This document shows positions 42,964 through 50,768 of a DNA stretch of 64,000 nucleotides, in pieces. The notes under the pieces were generated by a model. It did not search any database, was not told where the DNA came from, and saw nothing but the letters and a program-made list of their open reading frames with translations. Every line of letters starts with the position of its first letter. The stretch's first letter is position 1. A program made the position numbers and the translations under genes. The DNA is taken from the NCBI RefSeq assembly GCF_006715085.1, contig NZ_VFMM01000003.1, positions 186,001 to 250,000 on the forward strand, written 5' to 3'. Source of the DNA: Kribbella jejuensis. GTDB taxonomy: Bacteria; Actinomycetota; Actinomycetes; Propionibacteriales; Kribbellaceae.

Positions 42964-44604
42964 TTGACCGCCACATGGGAGTTCGTGCTCTGCGATGCGT
43001 TGGTGAAGGTGCACCCGGTCCGGGATCCGCGGCAGGTGTCGGCGGAGACGAGGTTCCAGGCGTTCCTGGGCGAGCCGGCGTCGTTCCAGCTGGCGTACCG
43101 GCCGCCGCTCGATCCGGGCTTCCGTGATCCCACGCCACTGGACGTGCGCGTCGAGGGGGACGCGGCCGACCTGGTCACGGTGTCGAGCGTCGACCTCGTG
43201 CCGTGTACGTTCGTCGCTCTGCCCGGACACGACGACGGCTACGAGTTCGACGAGCCCGGCCTGTATCCCGACATACTGCGTCCCGTTCCGGACGGCAAGG
43301 CCCGCGTACTGTTCGGCAGCTGGAGCGCGCTGTGGTTCGACGTACGGACGAACGACCCCGCGCGCGCCGGCGTCCACGACATCACCGTCGTGCTGAGTGC
43401 CCCGGACGGCTCCGAGCTGCACCGGGTCTCGGTCAGCGTCGAGGTCACCGGGATCGAGCTGCCGCCGCTCGACATCGTGTCGAGTCACTGGATGCACCTC
43501 GACGCACTCGCGGACCACTACGGCATCGAGGTGTTCAGTGAGCGGCACTGGACGCTGATCGAGCGGTTCATGGAGTCCGCGGTCGAGATGGGCGCGACCT
43601 CGCTGCTCGCCCCGGTCTGGACGCCGCCGCTCGACACCGCGGTCGGCACGTACCGGACCGTTGTACAGCTGATCGACGTCAGCAAGACACAGGACGGGTA
43701 CGAGTTCGGCTTCGAGAAGCTGCGCCGGTGGCTCGAGGTCTGCCGCCGTACCGGGATCCGCGGCGTCGAGGTCGCGCATCTGTTCACCCAGTGGGGTGCG
43801 CGGGCCACGCCGGGCATCGTCGTCGACGGCGAGCGCGCGTTCGGCTGGGACGTCGAGGCAACAGACCCGCGGTACCGGGCCTTGATGGAGGCCCTGCTTC
43901 CGGCGCTGCAGGCGGTGCTCGACGAGGAGTGGGACCGCGAGTACGTCGTCTTCCACATCTCCGATGAGCCGTCAGGTGAGGACGGGCTGGCCAGCTACCT
44001 GGCCGCGAAGGCGGTCGTCGCCGATCTCCTCAAGGGCTGGACGGTCGTCGACGCACTCAGCGAGCACTCGTTCTACACCTCCGGTGCCGTACCGGTGCCG
44101 ATCGTCGCGACCGATCACGTCGAACCGTTCCTCGCGCAGCGTCCGGAGAGGCTGTTCGTCTACTACTGCGTCAGCCAGGACCGCGACGTCGCCAACCGGT
44201 TCGTCGGGATGCCGTCGGCGCGGAACCGGGCGATCGGCCATCAACTGTTCGCGTCCGGCGTGGACGGCTTCCTGCACTGGGGCTTCAACTTCTGGTACAC
44301 CTGGCACGCCCTGCGCCGGATCGACCCGTTCGCGGACACCTCGGCCGGCGGCGCGTTCCCGTCCGGTGACCCATTCGCCGTCTACCCAGGTCCGGACGGT
44401 ACGCCGTGGCCGTCGATCCGGCACCGGGTCTTCGCCCAGGCGATGTGGGACCACCGCGCGTTGCAGGCGATCCGCGTTGCCCAGGGCAACGACGCCGCGC
44501 TGGACATCGTCGACCCGAACCGGACCCTGCGTTTCGACCGGCCGATCCTCGACCCGGCGCACTACTACGCCTCCCGCGAGCGGATGGTTGCCGCACTCAA
44601 ATAA
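42964..44604 (+). CDS. DUF4091-type glycoside-hydrolase-like protein
   Basis: A 546-residue protein without signal peptide. The N-terminal 180 residues form a beta-sandwich (TRFQAFLGEPASFQLAYRP; VHDITVVLSAPDG), followed by a TIM-barrel-like region with HWMHLDALADHYGIEVFSERHW, VVFHISDEPSGED (candidate acidic residues), GFLHWGFNFWYTWHALRRIDPF and a small C-terminal DUF4091 domain. This matches proteins annotated as DUF4091 or GH-like in polysaccharide loci. The substrate is unknown and cytosolic location suggests oligosaccharides. The TTG start at 42964 is chosen because GGAGGAG lies 8 bases upstream. Confidence 0.78.
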   Translation: MTATWEFVLCDALVKVHPVRDPRQVSAETRFQAFLGEPASFQLAYRPPLDPGFRDPTPLDVRVEGDAADLVTVSSVDLVPCTFVALPGHDDGYEFDEPGLYPDILRPVPDGKARVLFGSWSALWFDVRTNDPARAGVHDITVVLSAPDGSELHRVSVSVEVTGIELPPLDIVSSHWMHLDALADHYGIEVFSERHWTLIERFMESAVEMGATSLLAPVWTPPLDTAVGTYRTVVQLIDVSKTQDGYEFGFEKLRRWLEVCRRTGIRGVEVAHLFTQWGARATPGIVVDGERAFGWDVEATDPRYRALMEALLPALQAVLDEEWDREYVVFHISDEPSGEDGLASYLAAKAVVADLLKGWTVVDALSEHSFYTSGAVPVPIVATDHVEPFLAQRPERLFVYYCVSQDRDVANRFVGMPSARNRAIGHQLFASGVDGFLHWGFNFWYTWHALRRIDPFADTSAGGAFPSGDPFAVYPGPDGTPWPSIRHRVFAQAMWDHRALQAIRVAQGNDAALDIVDPNRTLRFDRPILDPAHYYASRERMVAALK

Positions 44605-44607
44605 CTC

Positions 44608-44660
44608 GATGTCACGACATAATGCCTTACTGTGATATCCAGTGCTCCAATTCACTGGAG
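44608..44660 (+). promoter_or_regulatory. Aquaporin promoter, operator-like repeat and SD-masking hairpin
   Basis: In this unusually AT-rich 65-bp gap, CATAAT (44618-44623) is a good -10 box. It is flanked by GATGTCAC (44608-44615) and GTGATATC (44632-44639), an 8-bp inverted repeat with one mismatch, which would be an operator over the promoter. Further on, CCAGTG/CACTGG (44639-44644, 44653-44658) and CTCCA/TGGAG (44645-44649, 44656-44660) give two mutually exclusive hairpins, both reaching into the GGAGGAGG ribosome site. The -35 box is weak. Confidence 0.45.
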
Positions 44661-44669
44661 GAGGCAGTC

Positions 44670-45434
44670 GTGGATTCACCGAATGCTGCTGCTCGGATCG
44701 GTGCGGAGTTTCTCGGGACGTTCTGGCTCGTTTTTGCCGGCTGTGGTGCCGCAGTGCTGGCCGGTGTCGTGCTCACCCCGGACAAGGTTCCGGTCGGAAT
44801 CGGTTATCTCGGGGTCGCGCTGGCTTTCGGGCTGACCGTGCTGACCATGGCCTTCGCCGTCGGTCACGTTTCCGGCGGGCATTTCAATCCGGCGGTCACC
44901 GTCGGCCTCGCGGTGGCCAGGCGGATCGAGTGGCGCTGGGTGCCGACGTACATCGTCACCCAGGTCGTTGCCGCCAGCGTGGCCGGCGCGATCCTGCTGG
45001 CCATTGCCAATGGCAAGGATGGGTTCAGCGCGGTCGACAGCGGCTTCGCCACGAACGGGTACGGCGACCGCTCGCCGGGCGGGTACTCGCTGCTCGCCTG
45101 CGCGCTCGTCGAGATCGTGCTGACCGCGTTCTTTCTGTACGTGATCCTCGGTGCGACCGACGACCGGGCGCCGAAGGGGTTCGCGCCGATCGCGATCGGC
45201 CTCTCGCTGACGCTGATCCACCTGGTCGGCATCCCGGTCACCAACACCTCGGTGAACCCGGCCCGCTCGCTCGGCGTCGCCTGGTTCGCCGGCGGCTCCG
45301 CGCTCGGCCAGGTCTGGCTGTTCATCGTCGCGCCGCTGGTCGGCGCCGCGATCGCCGGTGTCAGTTACGCGGCGATCACCGGGGCGCGGGGCGCCGAGGC
45401 CGAGATCGACGAGGGCGTCGCGAACAATCCGTAG
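44670..45434 (+). CDS. aqpZ: Aquaporin Z-like water channel
   Basis: A 254-residue MIP channel with six helices. Both NPA loops are present: HFNPAV (N73) and SVNPARS (N196). The selectivity-filter residues H184, T193 and R199 occur with exactly the AqpZ spacing (HLVGIPVTNTSVNPARS), so water rather than glycerol is the expected substrate. GTG 44670 has GGAGGAGG about 5 bases upstream. It is monocistronic, with hairpin elements before and after. Osmotic control is plausible from the leader structure. Confidence 0.95.
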   Translation: MDSPNAAARIGAEFLGTFWLVFAGCGAAVLAGVVLTPDKVPVGIGYLGVALAFGLTVLTMAFAVGHVSGGHFNPAVTVGLAVARRIEWRWVPTYIVTQVVAASVAGAILLAIANGKDGFSAVDSGFATNGYGDRSPGGYSLLACALVEIVLTAFFLYVILGATDDRAPKGFAPIAIGLSLTLIHLVGIPVTNTSVNPARSLGVAWFAGGSALGQVWLFIVAPLVGAAIAGVSYAAITGARGAEAEIDEGVANNP

Positions 45435-45444
45435 TACCGCCGGC

Positions 45445-45487
45445 GCGCTCCGCACCCGCGCTCCGACCTGCACAGGGTGCGGAGCGC
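45445..45487 (+). terminator. Hairpin terminator after the aquaporin gene
   Basis: GCGCTCCGCACCC (45445-45457) pairs perfectly with GGGTGCGGAGCGC (45475-45487), a 13-bp stem with a 17-base loop, 11 bp past the stop. There is no T-run, as for the other hairpins in this window. Confidence 0.7.
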
Positions 45488-45566
45488 GGGTTCGATCGGT
45501 GGCCACTTGGGTGTTGCCTGGTGTACGTCGATGGGTGTTTGTTTTTTACCTATGACAGACGTTGCC

Positions 45567-47087
45567 ATGAATGCCATCACCCGGAGGGGCCTGCTGACCG
45601 CGGCCGGGGCCGGGACGATCGTCGCGCTGGCGCCGATCAGCTTCGCCGCCGCCGCGACCGGTACCGCCACCCAGGTGGTCGAGGGACACATCGCACCAGG
45701 GCCGACGGACTTCTTGTACCTGCCGGTCAACGTACCCCGGGGTGTGCAGCAGATCTCGGTCTCCTACAACTATTCCAAGCCCACCGTCCCGTCCGGTACG
45801 CCGGGCAACTCGTGCGACATCGGCATCTTCGACGCGCGCGGTTTCGACTTCGACGGGTCCGGCTTCCGCGGCTGGTCCGGTGGATTCCGTACGTCGTTCA
45901 GCATCAGCCGGACCGAGGCCACGCCCGGCTACCTGCCCGGTGACGTGATGCCCGGCACCTGGCACGTCGTACTCGGGCCGTACCAGGTCGCGCCACAGGG
46001 GATGGACTACCACGTCGAGGTCACCCTCACGTACGGCGATCCCGGTCCGCGCTACGTACCGTCGTACCCGCCGACCAAGGCGAAGGGCCGCGGGCGGGCC
46101 TGGTACCGCGGCGACTGCCACCTGCACACGGTGTACTCCGACGGGCGCAACCTGCCCGCCGATGTCGCCGCGGCTGCCCGCGCGGCCGGCCTGGACTTCA
46201 TCGTGTCGACCGACCACAACACCAGCGCGTCGCACGGCGCCTGGGGCCCGCTGGCCGGCGACGACCTGTTGATCGTGACCGGCGAGGAGATCACGACGCG
46301 GAACGGTCACTGGCTCGCGCTCGGCACCAAGCCGGGGGAGTGGATCGACTGGCGGTTCCGGGCCCGCGACGGCGTGTTCGACCGGATCCAGAAGCAGGTG
46401 CACCGGGCCGGCGGACTGTGCGTGTCGGCGCACCTGTACTGCCCGTGGATCGGCGCCGAGTGGAAGTTCGGGTTCGAGGGGCTCGACGCGACGGAGGTGT
46501 GGACCGGTCCGTGGGGCTGGGACGACGACGCGGCCGTGTCCACCTGGGCCAACCTGTTGAGCGCCGCCGTACGGGAGAACAAGCCGTGGCTGCCCGCGAT
46601 GGGCAACAGCGACGCGCACAACCCGACCAACGTGATCGGCCTGCCGCAGAACGTCGTGCTCGCCGACGACCTGAGCCGGGATGCCGTGCTGGCTGGTATC
46701 CGCGCCGGCCGGAGCTGGATCGCGGAGTCGTCGAAGGTCGATCTGGAGTTCACCGCGACCTCGGCGCTCGGCCGGAAGGCCGGTATCGGTGAGCGGCTGA
46801 AGGCGGGTGCCACCGAGCAGGTGACGGTCAGCGTCCGGGTCGGCGGCGTACCATACGGTACGGTACGGATCCTGACCGACGAGGGGCAGATGTTGCAGGG
46901 CAGCCTTGACGCGAGTGGGGCCGGTGCCGTCACTTGGCTGACCACGCCGCAGGCGGCGGCGTTCGTGCGGGCGGAGGTCCGGCACCCGCTCGCGGACGGG
47001 AGCGCTGGGCACACGTCGATGGATCCGGGGCTCACGTTCGGCGCGATGGCGGCGATGACCAACCCGATCTTCCTGGGCCACGGCTGA
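45567..47087 (+). CDS. Tat-exported PHP-domain metallohydrolase (CehA/McbA-like)
   Basis: A 506-residue protein with a twin-arginine signal (NAITRRGLLTAAGAGTIVALAP). After an N-terminal beta domain (about 30-175) comes a PHP phosphoesterase domain: GDCHLHTVYSDG, STDHNTSASH, GEEITTRNGH, CVSAHLYCPW and GNSDAHNP supply the His/Asp/Glu metal ligands. The family includes carbaryl hydrolase CehA and probable phosphodiesterases. A beta domain closes the protein. ATG 45567 places the RR motif at residues 6-7; ATG 45552 is an in-frame alternative. No clear ribosome site and a T-rich stretch upstream. Confidence 0.87.
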   Translation: MNAITRRGLLTAAGAGTIVALAPISFAAAATGTATQVVEGHIAPGPTDFLYLPVNVPRGVQQISVSYNYSKPTVPSGTPGNSCDIGIFDARGFDFDGSGFRGWSGGFRTSFSISRTEATPGYLPGDVMPGTWHVVLGPYQVAPQGMDYHVEVTLTYGDPGPRYVPSYPPTKAKGRGRAWYRGDCHLHTVYSDGRNLPADVAAAARAAGLDFIVSTDHNTSASHGAWGPLAGDDLLIVTGEEITTRNGHWLALGTKPGEWIDWRFRARDGVFDRIQKQVHRAGGLCVSAHLYCPWIGAEWKFGFEGLDATEVWTGPWGWDDDAAVSTWANLLSAAVRENKPWLPAMGNSDAHNPTNVIGLPQNVVLADDLSRDAVLAGIRAGRSWIAESSKVDLEFTATSALGRKAGIGERLKAGATEQVTVSVRVGGVPYGTVRILTDEGQMLQGSLDASGAGAVTWLTTPQAAAFVRAEVRHPLADGSAGHTSMDPGLTFGAMAAMTNPIFLGHG

Positions 47088-47104
47088 GCCAGGCCGGGCT
47101 CAGA

Positions 47105-47140
47105 CCCGGTTCACGCCCCGGTTCACGCCCGGTTTCACGC
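47105..47140. repeat. 12-bp tandem repeat, three units
   Basis: CCCGGTTCACGC occurs twice in tandem (47105-47128) and a third unit CCGGTTTCACGC follows (47129-47140). The last unit carries the stop codon of the minus-strand hydrolase. A short minisatellite, probably by slippage; could vary between strains. Confidence 0.7.
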
Positions 47141-47998
47141 CCCGGCGAGCTCGGCCACGATCGCGTCGATGTTCTTCATCAGCGAGACGTGGCCCTCGCC
47201 GGGGACCAGGTGTGTGGTCGCGCCGGCGACATGCTCGCCGAGCCACCGGCCGTGGTCGCGGGGAACCATCCGGTCCTGATCGCCCTGCCAGATCGAGACC
47301 GGTACCCGAATACTCGCCAGGTCGATATCCCAGTCGGAGATGAACGCGAGGTCGTCGTCGCGCCAGCCGTCGTACCCGTGCGACACCGATGCCCGGCACG
47401 ACTCCGCCAGGTAGTCGGCCAGCCCGTCCCGCAGAGCCTGCTGGTCGACCGCCGACAGCAGGTCGCCGAACGCGGCGATGACGTCGGCGGCCTGCACGTT
47501 CTTCAGTTCGGCGCCCATCTCGGCGAGGAACTTGTCGAGGGCCTCGACGCTGGTCGCGGCCGAGCCGAACTCGGCGACGTTCTCCGCACCCATCCCGGCC
47601 AGCCAGTCCAGCCCTTCGGCGTGGTACGGCGCGACGCCCGCGACGACCGCCGCGGCCCGGCATCGCTCGGGCAGCAATGCCGCGCAGGCGAGGGCGTGCG
47701 GTCCACCACCCGACCAGCCGATCGTCACGAAGTCGTCGGCGTTGATTGCGTCGAGCAACAGGCTGACGTCATCCGCCACGTCCGCAACGGTCCGGCCGGC
47801 CTGCGGCGTGCTCGTCCGGTACCCGGGCCGGCTGTGCGTGACGAACCGCAGCCCGTACCGCGCGGCCGCCTCCGCGAGTGGATCGAGCACCATGCCGACA
47901 CCGGGCGTCCCGTGATGCAGCACCAGCGGCATACCACCCGCAGGCCCCGCTACGACATACTCCAGAACCCGCCCACCACCAACCTCGAGTGTCTCCAC
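47135..47998 (-). CDS. Alpha/beta hydrolase
   Basis: A 287-residue alpha/beta-hydrolase-fold protein. The oxyanion segment HHGTPG, the nucleophile elbow GWSGGG (Ser), the late Asp in WQGDQDRMVP and the His in PGEGHVSL make a complete Ser-Asp-His triad. Similar proteins are esterases or C-C hydrolases; the substrate is unknown. The GTG start at 47998 is followed by family-typical sequence. It is 10 bp downstream of the NADP-oxidoreductase gene on the same strand, so an operon is likely. Confidence 0.87.
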   Translation of the reverse strand: METLEVGGGRVLEYVVAGPAGGMPLVLHHGTPGVGMVLDPLAEAAARYGLRFVTHSRPGYRTSTPQAGRTVADVADDVSLLLDAINADDFVTIGWSGGGPHALACAALLPERCRAAAVVAGVAPYHAEGLDWLAGMGAENVAEFGSAATSVEALDKFLAEMGAELKNVQAADVIAAFGDLLSAVDQQALRDGLADYLAESCRASVSHGYDGWRDDDLAFISDWDIDLASIRVPVSIWQGDQDRMVPRDHGRWLGEHVAGATTHLVPGEGHVSLMKNIDAIVAELAGA

Positions 47999-48008
47999 AC
48001 TGCAGAGA

Positions 48009-48926
48009 TTAGACCACCTTGATGACAGAGCGGCCGCGTTCGGTGAAGGCCTTGACTGCTTCCTCGAGTGGGCGAACGTCGGTGACGAGCGGGACCAGGC
48101 GACCCTCGCGGAGGCGGGTTGCCAACTGGGTCAGCTGGGCGCGGTCGGGCTCGACGACGAAGAAGATCGCCCGGCCATCACGCGGCTGGACCGTCGGTGG
48201 CTCGGCGACGGTGACGAGGGTGCCACCGGGGCGCAGCAGCTGGGTGGAGCGGTTCAGGATGTCGCCGCCGATGACGTCGAACACCACGTCGACCTCGCCG
48301 GCGTCCTCGAGCCGCTCGTTCTCCAGGTCGAGGAACTCGTGGGCGCCGAGGCTGCCGGCCTGGTCCCGGGCGGACTTCCGGCCGGTGGCGATGACATGGG
48401 CTCCGGCTTCGCGGGCCAGTTGGATGCCGACCGAGCCGACGGAGCCACCCGCGCCGTGGACGAGGACGGTCTGGCCGGCCTGCAGCCGACCGTGATCGAA
48501 CAACGCCTGCCACGCGGTCAGGCCCGGCATCACGATGGCGGCCGCGGTCACATGATCGACATCGACGTGCAGCGGAGCGAGGTTGCGGGCCTCGACCGCG
48601 GTGTACTCGGCGAGCGTCCCGTTCCGTCCCCAGTCGGTCAGCCCGAACACCCGCTGGCCGATGGTGAGACCGGTGGTGCCGTGCCCGAGTTCGACGACCA
48701 CACCCGACAACTCGTGGCCGAGCACGCTCGGCGTCCGGTCCCGCCCGGCCCGATCGGTCCACGTGGACGGCCAGTCCGGCTCGCCTTTGAGGAAGCCGGC
48801 GGCGTGCACCTGCACGACCACGTCGTTCTCGGCGGGTTGGGGTTTCGGAAGCTCGGTCAGCGACAGTCCGTCGAGGGCTGAGTCCCGGTCCTTCGTTGCG
48901 ACGGCGCGCATGAGTGTGGTTTCCAT
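48009..48926 (-). CDS. NADP-dependent zinc-free alcohol dehydrogenase/quinone reductase
   Basis: A 305-residue MDR-family oxidoreductase, GroES-like N-terminal domain (SLTELPKPQPAENDVVVQVHAAGF) and Rossmann domain (VHGAGGSVGSVGIQLAREAGAHVIATGR). No catalytic zinc ligands are visible. It resembles the gene at 13654 in family but not closely. ATG 48926 is preceded by GAGGT and is preferred to the longer frame, which would run across the inverted repeat at 48960. It is co-oriented with the hydrolase gene downstream. Confidence 0.87.
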   Translation of the reverse strand: METTLMRAVATKDRDSALDGLSLTELPKPQPAENDVVVQVHAAGFLKGEPDWPSTWTDRAGRDRTPSVLGHELSGVVVELGHGTTGLTIGQRVFGLTDWGRNGTLAEYTAVEARNLAPLHVDVDHVTAAAIVMPGLTAWQALFDHGRLQAGQTVLVHGAGGSVGSVGIQLAREAGAHVIATGRKSARDQAGSLGAHEFLDLENERLEDAGEVDVVFDVIGGDILNRSTQLLRPGGTLVTVAEPPTVQPRDGRAIFFVVEPDRAQLTQLATRLREGRLVPLVTDVRPLEEAVKAFTERGRSVIKVV

Positions 48927-48959
48927 ACCTCGACGGTAAGCCTGCCTGCCCCCAATCGT

Positions 48960-49001
48960 GCGGGCCAATTCCGGACCGGCTTCATGGGCCGATTGGCCCG
49001 C
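48960..49001. promoter_or_regulatory. Large inverted repeat in the oxidoreductase / HD-protein divergent region
   Basis: GCGGGCCAAT (48960-48969) and ATTGGCCCGC (48992-49001) form a perfect 10-bp inverted repeat with half-site centres 32 bp apart, about three helical turns. A nested GGGCC-GATT-GGCCC lies at 48986-48999. Placed between divergent genes, it looks like an operator for a dimeric or tetrameric regulator, none of which is encoded alongside. Confidence 0.5.
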
Positions 49002-49057
49002 GCTCAGACTGCTGGATTGGACCAGCCACATGGGTCTTTTCGCCGTACTGTCGAAGT

Positions 49058-49648
49058 GTGACCAGTTTCGAGATTCCTGACACTCCGGCATCGACGGCAG
49101 CGCTGGAGGTGGCGACCGAATACCTGTCGCCCGCCTTGCTCAGCCATTCCCAGCGCGTCTACTGGTGGGCCGTCGGGTACGCCGAACGCGACGGCCTCGG
49201 CTACGACGCCGAGCTGCTGTTCGTCGCGGCGATGTTCCACGACGTCGCGCTGATGCCCGAGTTCGACAGCCACACGGTCGCGTTCGGGAAGGCGGGAGGC
49301 CATGTCGCCCGCGTCTTCGGCGCCGGTGCCGGGTGGTCCCGTGAGCGCAGAGACCGCCTGAGCGAGGCCATCGTTCAGCACATGTGGCCCACCGTGGACC
49401 CGGCCACTGACCCTGAGGGACACCTGCTGTCGCGTGCCGCCGCGTTGGACATCGTCGGCAAGGACCCCGACGGACTCAGCCCGTCGCTGCGTACCGACGT
49501 ACTCCGGACCTTCCCGCGGCTCGGACTCGATGCCGAGTTCCTTGCTTGCTTCCAGGCTCAGGCCGAGCGCAAGCCGGCCAGTTCGGCCGCGAACGCCATC
49601 CGCACCGGGCTCGCCGACCGGATCGGGGCCGCGGTCCACGCCCACTGA
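49058..49648 (+). CDS. HD-domain phosphohydrolase-like protein
   Basis: A 196-residue HD-fold protein similar to small cyanamide-hydratase/DICT-like HD proteins: HSQRVYWWAVGYAERDGLGYDAELLFVAAMFHDVAL gives the first His and the HD pair, with DSHTVAFGKAGGHVARVF and the later VQHMWP His. It would hydrolyse a phosphate, amide or nitrile using a metal. The GTG start at 49058 follows family start patterns. It diverges from the oxidoreductase and converges with the GH5-like gene (1 bp between stops). Confidence 0.82.
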   Translation: MTSFEIPDTPASTAALEVATEYLSPALLSHSQRVYWWAVGYAERDGLGYDAELLFVAAMFHDVALMPEFDSHTVAFGKAGGHVARVFGAGAGWSRERRDRLSEAIVQHMWPTVDPATDPEGHLLSRAAALDIVGKDPDGLSPSLRTDVLRTFPRLGLDAEFLACFQAQAERKPASSAANAIRTGLADRIGAAVHAH

Positions 49649-49649
49649 A

Positions 49650-50768
49650 TCAGCGGGTGATCCGTGGGGGACGGTCGGTCCAGGCTGCCGCCCACAGCTC
49701 GGCGAAGGCCAGGTCCGGAATGGTGCCAGGAGCCAGCCGCACTGTCTCGCTAGCGGCCTGAGCCCGGGGCGCTTCACGAAGGTCGGCGATGACGTCGGCG
49801 AAGCGTTGACCTGCGGGTTTGACCAAGTTGTCGACGTCGAGGAGTCCGAGCCCGTACTCCAGCGGCGCGAAGCCCCCGTACTCCGGCCGGATGTCGTGGG
49901 ACGCCCACCAGGTGACCGCGCTGACGCCGGGCACCGCGAGACAGTGGCGCAGGAGCCGCTCGGTCGCGTGCTCGACGCTGACGTCGGTGACCCACTCGGG
50001 CGCGACCCCGATCTCCTGGATCCAGATGGGCCTCGGCGTCGTTTGATGTGCGGCGGCGACCTGGGCGAGGTACGCGCCGATCGACCAGGCCAGGTCGTTC
50101 TGCTCGCCGAAACGGTCGAGGAATCCGCTGAAGTACGGCCAGGCGTGCACGGTCGTGATGTCGGGCTCGTTGGCCAGGAGCGCGGGAGTGAAACCGGTAT
50201 GCGTAGTGGTCCACGGCTGATGGTCCGCACCGAGGACGACCGGCAGACCGGGTGCGACGTTGTGCGCGGCAACAATCAGGGTCCGCGCCCAGTTGTCCAG
50301 GTCCGCGGTGGTCACCTCGGAGGGCTCGAAACCGACGAGCATGTTGGGCTCGTTGCCCAGGTCGATGCCGGCGCCCGCCGGATGACTCACGACCAGCTCG
50401 GCGACCGCGCCGATCAACGTCGTCGCGGCGGACAACGCCGACGCATCCGTGAAGAGGTTCGCCTTCGGGATCCACGGCGGCCGGAACACCCAGCCGGACA
50501 GGAAGCCGTTGAGCACAGTCACCCACACGTCAAGACCGACGTCGTGGGCTCGGTCGAGCAGCACGGTCAGCCGGTCCATCGCGGTGGCCGACACGGTCGT
50601 CGGGGTCGGCTGGAAGACAGGCCACAGGCACTGGATCCGAACGTGATCACACCCGAGCGCAGCGATCGCCGCCAGGTCTTCCGCGATGGACTGCTCGTCG
50701 AAGTCCAGCCACGCGTTCCACCACTGTTGCCGGGGCACGTAGTTGACGCCGAAGGCAGGATCAGGCAT
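49650..50768 (-). CDS. GH5-like (cellulase-superfamily) glycoside hydrolase
   Basis: A 372-residue TIM-barrel protein without signal peptide. FGVNYVPRQQWWNAWLDFDEQSIAEDLAAIAALGCDHVRIQ is the clan-A opening; the acid/base Glu lies in DLGNEPNML and the nucleophile Glu in IWIQEIGVAP, with aromatic subsites WASHD. It hydrolyses a beta-linked glycoside, probably a cytosolic oligosaccharide or glycoconjugate. The ATG at 50768 lies inside the end of the FAD oxidoreductase gene (8-bp overlap), so the two are translationally coupled and act in one pathway. Confidence 0.83.
   Translation of the reverse strand: MPDPAFGVNYVPRQQWWNAWLDFDEQSIAEDLAAIAALGCDHVRIQCLWPVFQPTPTTVSATAMDRLTVLLDRAHDVGLDVWVTVLNGFLSGWVFRPPWIPKANLFTDASALSAATTLIGAVAELVVSHPAGAGIDLGNEPNMLVGFEPSEVTTADLDNWARTLIVAAHNVAPGLPVVLGADHQPWTTTHTGFTPALLANEPDITTVHAWPYFSGFLDRFGEQNDLAWSIGAYLAQVAAAHQTTPRPIWIQEIGVAPEWVTDVSVEHATERLLRHCLAVPGVSAVTWWASHDIRPEYGGFAPLEYGLGLLDVDNLVKPAGQRFADVIADLREAPRAQAASETVRLAPGTIPDLAFAELWAAAWTDRPPRITR

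Noticed and set aside
45488..45500. GGGTTCGATC resembling a tRNA T-loop
   Set aside because: The flanking bases do not pair into a T-stem and no anticodon or acceptor stem can be drawn; it is the trailing edge of a terminator.
47105..47140. Short tandem repeats as a CRISPR-like array
   Set aside because: Units are contiguous 12-mers without spacers and no cas genes are present.
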